From contig JAJEKV010000238.1 of assembly GCA_021234155.1 (NCBI GenBank), forward strand, positions 122,001 through 186,000: 64,000 nt of DNA, in the 5' to 3' direction. This document shows positions 59,012 through 64,000 of the stretch, one piece after another. A model generated the notes under the pieces. The model saw only the letters and a program-made list of their open reading frames with translations. It ran no database searches and was not told the DNA's origin. Made by a program: the position numbers and the translations under genes. How positions within the stretch are numbered: the first letter of the stretch is position 1; every line of letters begins with the position of its first letter. This DNA is from Isoetes taiwanensis (taxonomy: Eukaryota > Streptophyta > Lycopodiopsida > Isoetales > Isoetaceae).

Positions 59012-62005
59012 TTCGATGGAGAGTCCACATCAAGCTCCGAACCAACATCTGCCGCAGGAAGTGCGGTCCCAGAAATTGGTCTAATTGAGACTATTGACAA
59101 TTATTATCCTGTTATAGATGGAGAGAATGATGATGCCAATCAAGAGGCCAATATTGAAGGTGATAAAGAAGATGCAAGTGTTCTCAAAGATGAGGCAGGC
59201 AAACCACTATATCCTGGGGCTAGGATGTCACGTCTTGCAACATGCTTGCTAATTCTGAATCTTCAACACAAATTTGTATGGAGTAATAACAGTGTATCAG
59301 AGCTACTTAGGTATGTTATTTGTTTGAATGATAAATTAGTTTCTTATGAAATCATTTCATATGCAGCTTGCATCACATTTATTCCTCTTTTCCATGTAGC
59401 TTGCTAAGTAAAATACTACCTGCTGGTCATTGTCTTCCCAATTCAAGAAGAGAAGCAAGGGAAATCTTGCATGCATTAGGGTTGAAATATTACTGCATTC
59501 ATGCTTGCCCAAATATAGCGTGTGGCCTATAGTTGTGATCAACTACAACATTCCACCACGGATGGCAACTAAAGCTGGACATTTGATGTTGGCACTACTT
59601 GTTGCAGGTTTGTGCATTATTAAATTTCAATATCTCATTTTCAAAAACCTTTTATAATATATATTATTACCAGGGAAGCATCAAGTAAAGAACATGGATG
59701 TGTACATGGAGCCACTCATAGAAGAGTTAGAGATCTTATGGAAAGGCATCCAAATGTATGACATTGTAAGGACGTCCTTTACATGCGATATGTTGCTTTA
59801 CGACACATGATTATCCTGGTTTTGGTGTTGCTTCTGGTATGTATATGCTAAAATACCGATGCTCTTTTTATGACATGCAAAATTTCTAACCCATTATCTA
59901 ATTATAGGCTTGCAAACAAGTGGAATGAATGGTTGCCCATCATGTGGAACTTCTTTGAGTTGCTACCGCTCCAAACACCTTAACAAGCAAATATATCGTG
60001 GACACAAAAAGTACCTACCATCTAGCCACCCTATGCGAGGAGCAAATTCTATTGAGCAACCAATACGTATGACACCCAATGATTGGTTAGAAATATGGAA
60101 TATGGCTCGTGAGTCACAAGGTGCATTGAATGATGATGAGGTCATACCACCACCAGGCATGAAACGTTTAATCAATTTTTAACCGCCTTGAGTATTGGAA
60201 AGAATTAAAACTTGTGCATCTACTAGATCCCATGCATATCTTCAAGAATGTTGGGCAATCACTCTGGAAGCATTTGACAGGGGATTGGGAGAAGTTAAGT
60301 GTCAGAAGGGATTTACAGGATTGTAATATAATGTGTACTTTGTGGCCTATTGAAGAGGAGGGCAAAGCCATTAGGTTGCCCCAGGCACCTTGGGTTCTAA
60401 GCAAATCCGAGAAGTTACAAGTAACCAATATTCTATCCAAAATGCGCACCCCCACTGGCTATAGCGCTTCACTCCGTAAAGCCTTCACAAAAGATGGTGA
60501 CCTAAGCGGGTTGAGTCCCATGATTGGCATAAATTCATACAGGTATTGATTCTGTATTAAATATCTTATGGCATATTTTTTTAATTATGTGTTTTTGCTG
60601 CATTCTAGCACATTCTTCCATGTGCAATTGAGAATTGTCTTACAAGTAACATTCGTGCTATTATATATCGACTTGGAAAGTTTGTAAGGTATGACACAAA
60701 ACACTTTTTAGTGGTACATTTTCAATTATGTTGTTAACAAATAGCAAGTTTGTATGTAGATGGGTCTCAATGAAAGAGATTAACTTAGACGATATTTCAA
60801 CAATGGAGGTTGAGATAGCTGAACTACTGTGCATGATGGAGCGAGAGCTCCCTACAAGTTTCTTTGACCTTCAAGTACACTTATTAATTCATCTACCAGA
60901 AGAGATTCGACTTGTTGGACCAGCTCCAATTCGGTGGATGTTCTTTTTAGAACGGTACATAAAAATTTTGAAAGGTTACGTTCGGCAAATGGCTAGGCCT
61001 GAGGGGTCTATGGCCGAGGGTCATTTGCTTCATGAAACATTGTTCTTTCTAAATGAAGCCACACTTTCAATACACAAAGATGCCCCAAAGGTTTGGAATG
61101 ACGAGGAGGATAAGGAAGTAGCAGAAGAGATTCTACAAGGTCATGGAGTTCTTCGCAAATTGAATGAAGAAATGTTTGAAGAAATAACTAAGTTTGTAAT
61201 ACGTAATACTGAAAGTCTTGAAATGTGGAGGGAGAGATACAAACGTGCTAGAGAAGAAAGAGAGGCAGCCAGAAGAGATTTTGCACATACTAGTATACAT
61301 CATGGCCGAAAACGTATTCTATATCCAGAGTCTTTGGAAGAATTGCCTGAGGATATGACTCGTGATTGGTTGCTTGAAGCAATGGAAGATGCACGAGATA
61401 AAGGAGAGGATGTTCCAAAGGATGACTTCAACATTGCACTTGGATGTGTTAAAAAGGTACAGTTTTCTATTTATTGTCAATGTATGTTACATGCATATGA
61501 TTCATTTCTCGTATCCTTCTAAAATGCAGGCTCGTTTTCACAATTCAATGTGGGCTTATGGAAACCATCTTCGGACTATAGAGGTTGACAAAGGTCGCTT
61601 GACATATGACTGTGGAATTGCTTCTCAATTTGAACAAAAAAGTCAAGCCAATCAACGTGATCGAATGACCTTAATTATGTTGGGCAAATTACTGATATTA
61701 TTGACGTTGACTTCCGTTCATTTCATGTAACCATCTTGAGGGCAAAATGGTTCAAAGTTGTTTATAGAGGCAGAAATAAGACCATGAGATCACATCCTTC
61801 AGGTTTCTATCAAATTGATTCAACACAGGTTCTTGGAGAGATGAATGAACCTTTCGTTTACCCTAAACAAGTTGAACAGGTTTTCTTTTTTGAAAACCCT
61901 GTTAACCCAACATGGTGGATTGTAGTCCATGTTGTACCCAGGCGCAGACGTCTGATTGATAGTACTACATTAGAGCCTGGCAATGATGATCAAGAAGACG
62001 ATTGA
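59012..62005 (+). pseudogene. TNP2-like CACTA transposase with DUF4218 and DUF4216
   Basis: Seven exons: 59,012-59,310, 59,400-59,606, 59,674-59,836, 59,908-60,542, 60,609-60,688, 60,760-61,456 and 61,530-62,005, all with GT/AG borders. Family motifs in order: 'PLYPGARMSRL', 'LGLKYYCIHACPN', 'INYNIPPRM', 'MDVYMEPLIEELEILW', 'DYPGFGVAS', 'GCPSCGTSL', 'GHKKYLPSSHPMRG', 'LLDPMHIFKNV'; then DUF4218 ('LPTSFFDLQVHLLIHLPEE', 'GYVRQMARPEGSMAEG') and DUF4216 ('WWIVVHVVPRRRR'). The enzyme cuts CACTA ends for cut-and-paste transposition. Single-base frame slips near 59,768, 60,178 and 61,667 mean the protein is not continuous as sequenced. The usual N-terminal transposase-associated zinc domain is not seen. 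Confidence 0.9.
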
Positions 62006-62039
62006 TGATATCTTGACTTCTCGAATAATTTCTTATGAG

Positions 62040-62682
62040 CTTGTCACTTTAAAGTTAGTTTATTGGCACTTATTTGTCATCCTATTTTCATTTCAAAATC
62101 TATTTATTGTTATTTTATTGTCGGCGTATTGATACTTTGATGTCAACTTATTGTCAATTTATATTCACTTTTTTGTCAACTTTTTCTCTCCCTCTTGTCA
62201 CATTTGAGGCATTCTATTGGCACACTATTGACACATTTGTGCCACTTTTTCTCCAACATTTTTGTCAAAGTTATGACATTTTATTGTCACACTATGGTCA
62301 AATTTATATCATTTCTTTGTCACTGCTTTTGTCATTCTAAAGTCAGTCTATTGACACATTTTTGGCACATGGTTTTGTCAACACTTTGTCAATCTATTGT
62401 CACAGTTGTGTCATCTGTTGCCACATTATAGTCAGACTTATAGCATTTGTTTGTCATTACTCTTGTCAGTATTAAGTCAATTTATTGTCAAATTTTTGAC
62501 ACATGGTTTTGTCAAAACCATATCATTCTATTGTCACATTATAGTCACATTTGCACCATCCTTTTGTCACTTTCTTTTGTCACTGTTGCATCACTCTATT
62601 GTCACATTTAGTGTCATTTGGATTTCACTATTTTTGTCATTTTTATTGTCACTTTTACATCAGTTTTTGGACATAATATTTT
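62040..62682. repeat. CACTA right subterminal region, TGTCA-rich
   Basis: More than twenty TGTCA pentamers, nearly all in the plus orientation as TATTGTCAC or TTTTGTCA, crowd the 650 bp inside the right TIR, matching the motif of the left end. They are the predicted TNPA-like binding sites. Confidence 0.7.
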
Positions 62683-62725
62683 AGTGACAAAAAAAGTGAC
62701 AATAAATCACTGTTCTCTTGTAGTG
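62683..62725 (-). repeat. CACTA right terminal inverted repeat
   Basis: The reverse complement starts CACTACAAGAGAA, 13 bp identical to the left TIR. After a six-base interval with few matches, homology resumes over TTTATTGTCA and TTTTTTTGTCACT, giving an imperfect TIR of about 43 bp. AGT follows at 62,726-62,728. Confidence 0.95.
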
Positions 62726-63212
62726 AGTCTTAGACCTCCCACCTTCATAAACTTGAATCAACACAACATGCTGGTTATCAAAGTAGATAGAAATTACCTG
62801 TTCCTTCTTGGTTGGAATGATAATATTGGGATCAAAACAGTCATGACAGCACTAGCCGTCTCAAGGCCAAAAAATAGAGGTGTAATATCAAGCAACAATA
62901 GATCCTGCACCTTTTTATTGCCTTCTTTACTCAAAATTGAAGCCTGAACCATAAGCAATTGCTTGATCTGGATTAATGCTCTTGCAGAGCTCCTTCCCAT
63001 TGAAAACATCTTGCAAGAGTTATTACACCTTAGGAATACATGTTGATTCTCCAACTGGTTATGGTCAAGCCATTGGAGAGCCTGCTCAACGGAATTCTAA
63101 ATTTTCTTCTTATCAGCAGGGTCAAGCTTGCTTGCAATCTTGTCATCCTTGATGGTATGTTGTAAGCATAGTACTCAAGAGAGCTCTTGTATTCAATCTT
63201 CTTTCTCCTCAT
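62726..63212 (-). pseudogene. Hsp70 pseudogene right of CACTA, rearranged
   Basis: Minus-strand blocks from high to low coordinates: a C-terminal lid segment ('YKSSLEYYAYN', and in another frame a 'LDPADKK'-like block, about 63,060-63,195); an ATPase-domain segment '[20 protein letters not shown]' (62,950-63,012) preceded by IPKV and two CAA-to-TAA stops; '[13 protein letters not shown]' and 'MTVLIP' (62,835-62,915); and '[11 protein letters not shown]' next to the CACTA end. Hsp70 is a cytosolic chaperone ATPase. This copy is dead, and the C-terminal lid block lies upstream of the ATPase segment, so pieces have been joined out of order. Confidence 0.8.
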
Positions 63213-64000
63213 CCTCAGACTTATATAATTAAGAGATTTTACTTCCAGAAAATACAGGTACTTTATATGCCTTGTAATCTTTCATCTTGAACCACAGTAG
63301 GAAGCTCCAGTCCGGCAAGGAAAAACAGAAAAAAAACAAGCCCTAGTCTAGTTTTGGGCCTTTCGAGACTATGCCTTTGAGTAGACATTGTAGCCACATC
63401 GTATTCTTCCCTGCAATAACTTAAAAAGAGATAAAAGGGAACAAACCTTGAAGACCAACCGGAAGTAGCTAGATTTCTCAGACAACCTGGATAGTGAGCT
63501 GTTAAAATTCAACGTAAAGACATCAACAAATGCAAGAACAAGAATGTAAACTCACATTTCTTCGAATTCAAATTTTCAAAGTCGGAAAGTCTGCACTTCA
63601 TTATGTGCAGCACAATGAGTCAGACATTCCCAGTCTCTGGGCTACATGGCCTCGGCATCTATGGTACGTTGTTGAAAACAGGCTTCTTGAATCTTGTGGC
63701 CAGACATGCAGAATCACCGACTCCATAGCTGTGACTTTGATGAGTGGATTCTGCTGTGCCGGTTAACCAGTTTGCATCGGCCGCCTTGCAACGCTGGCGA
63801 CTGCCAGTTTACAGGCAACAATAAGTTTGGAGCAGTTTTCGACATATCCTAGGTATATTCCAGCATATACTTAGGATATGCCGGAAACTCAAATGAGCGA
63901 GGGTTTGCCCCCTAGGGGCAACCCAAAAATGCAAGTGCGACAACTCTTATATTGTGATCATATCTGATATAGCCGGATCAAAACGTCAATTTAACAACCT
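63213..64000. other. Right flank, no gene recognised
   Basis: No coding region is supported; a plus frame at 63,530-63,766 has no recognisable motif. An imperfect inverted repeat occurs at 63,843-63,880 ('catatcctaggtatat' against 'atatacttaggatatg'). Confidence 0.5.

Larger units (their letters stand above)
44439..62725 (+). mobile_element. CACTA (En/Spm-type) transposon with both ends, SET gene and TNP2-like transposase
   Basis: Left TIR CACTACAAGAGAA (44,439) pairs with the inverted right TIR ending at 62,725, and AGT flanks both (44,436-44,438; 62,726-62,728). The length is 18.3 kb. Without LINE1 and the retroposon with their duplications it is about 10.7 kb. It contains a minus-strand TNPA-like gene near the left end, captured U-box and rhamnogalacturonate lyase fragments in the middle, and a plus-strand SET gene followed by the transposase near the right end. 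TGTCA-rich subterminal regions lie at both ends. The two gene sets are divergent. Frameshifts in the transposase and LINE1 in the TNPA-like gene suggest it is non-autonomous as read. Confidence 0.95.

Overview
The window is a repeat-rich, TE-nested stretch of a land-plant nuclear genome. The plant origin is shown by fragments of a malectin-like receptor kinase, a U-box/ARM E3 ligase, a rhamnogalacturonate lyase and Hsp70, and by plant-type transposons: a CACTA element with a TNP2 transposase carrying DUF4218/DUF4216, L1-like LINEs, a Ty3/Gypsy chromovirus with an initiator-Met tRNA primer site, and a Helitron-like end. The lineage cannot be resolved from the sequence alone. I see no intact single-copy host gene.

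The backbone is one CACTA transposon inserted in a minus-strand Hsp70 pseudogene. It has a 13-bp perfect TIR core (CACTACAAGAGAA) and an AGT target-site duplication. Its right end occurs once (62,725). Its left end occurs three times (7,296; 38,419; 44,439). The left flank, the left end and the left half of the element up to the middle of a SET-domain gene are tandemly duplicated. Unit junctions lie at 605/606 and 31,662/31,663, where SET coding sequence is fused to receptor-kinase flank. The last unit runs into the unique right half (58,564-62,725). Unit 1 is 606-31,662 and unit 2 is 31,663-58,563. Without later insertions both are about 19.45 kb. Unit 2 contains a further internal duplication of about 6.0 kb whose junction (42,171-42,196) looks like serial template switching.

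Order inside a unit: malectin-like kinase pseudogene; non-coding sequence; a 5'-truncated plus-strand LINE (LINE2) with a 17-bp TSD; a Helitron-like 3' end; a short Hsp70 remnant; the CACTA left TIR and TGTCA-rich subterminal region; a minus-strand TNPA-like gene; a minus-strand 6.1-kb LINE (LINE1) that splits that gene's first exon; captured U-box/ARM and rhamnogalacturonate lyase fragments; then a plus-strand gene encoding a SET domain. The TNP2-like transposase follows in the unique part. The transposon's own genes are therefore divergently arranged around the captured fragments. Removing LINE1 and a small retroposon gives an ancestral CACTA element of about 10.7 kb.

Later insertions date the copies. 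An 11.6-kb chromovirus sits only in unit 1's LINE1 (14,355-25,953). A 1.44-kb poly(A) retroposon sits only in the last CACTA copy (44,959-46,401). Apart from these, the copies are nearly identical. Their differences cluster in short patches, mostly at CTG/CAG triplets, often with indels that break frames intact in a sister copy. This may be a base-calling artefact at CHG-methylated sites, so many apparent frameshifts should be treated with caution.
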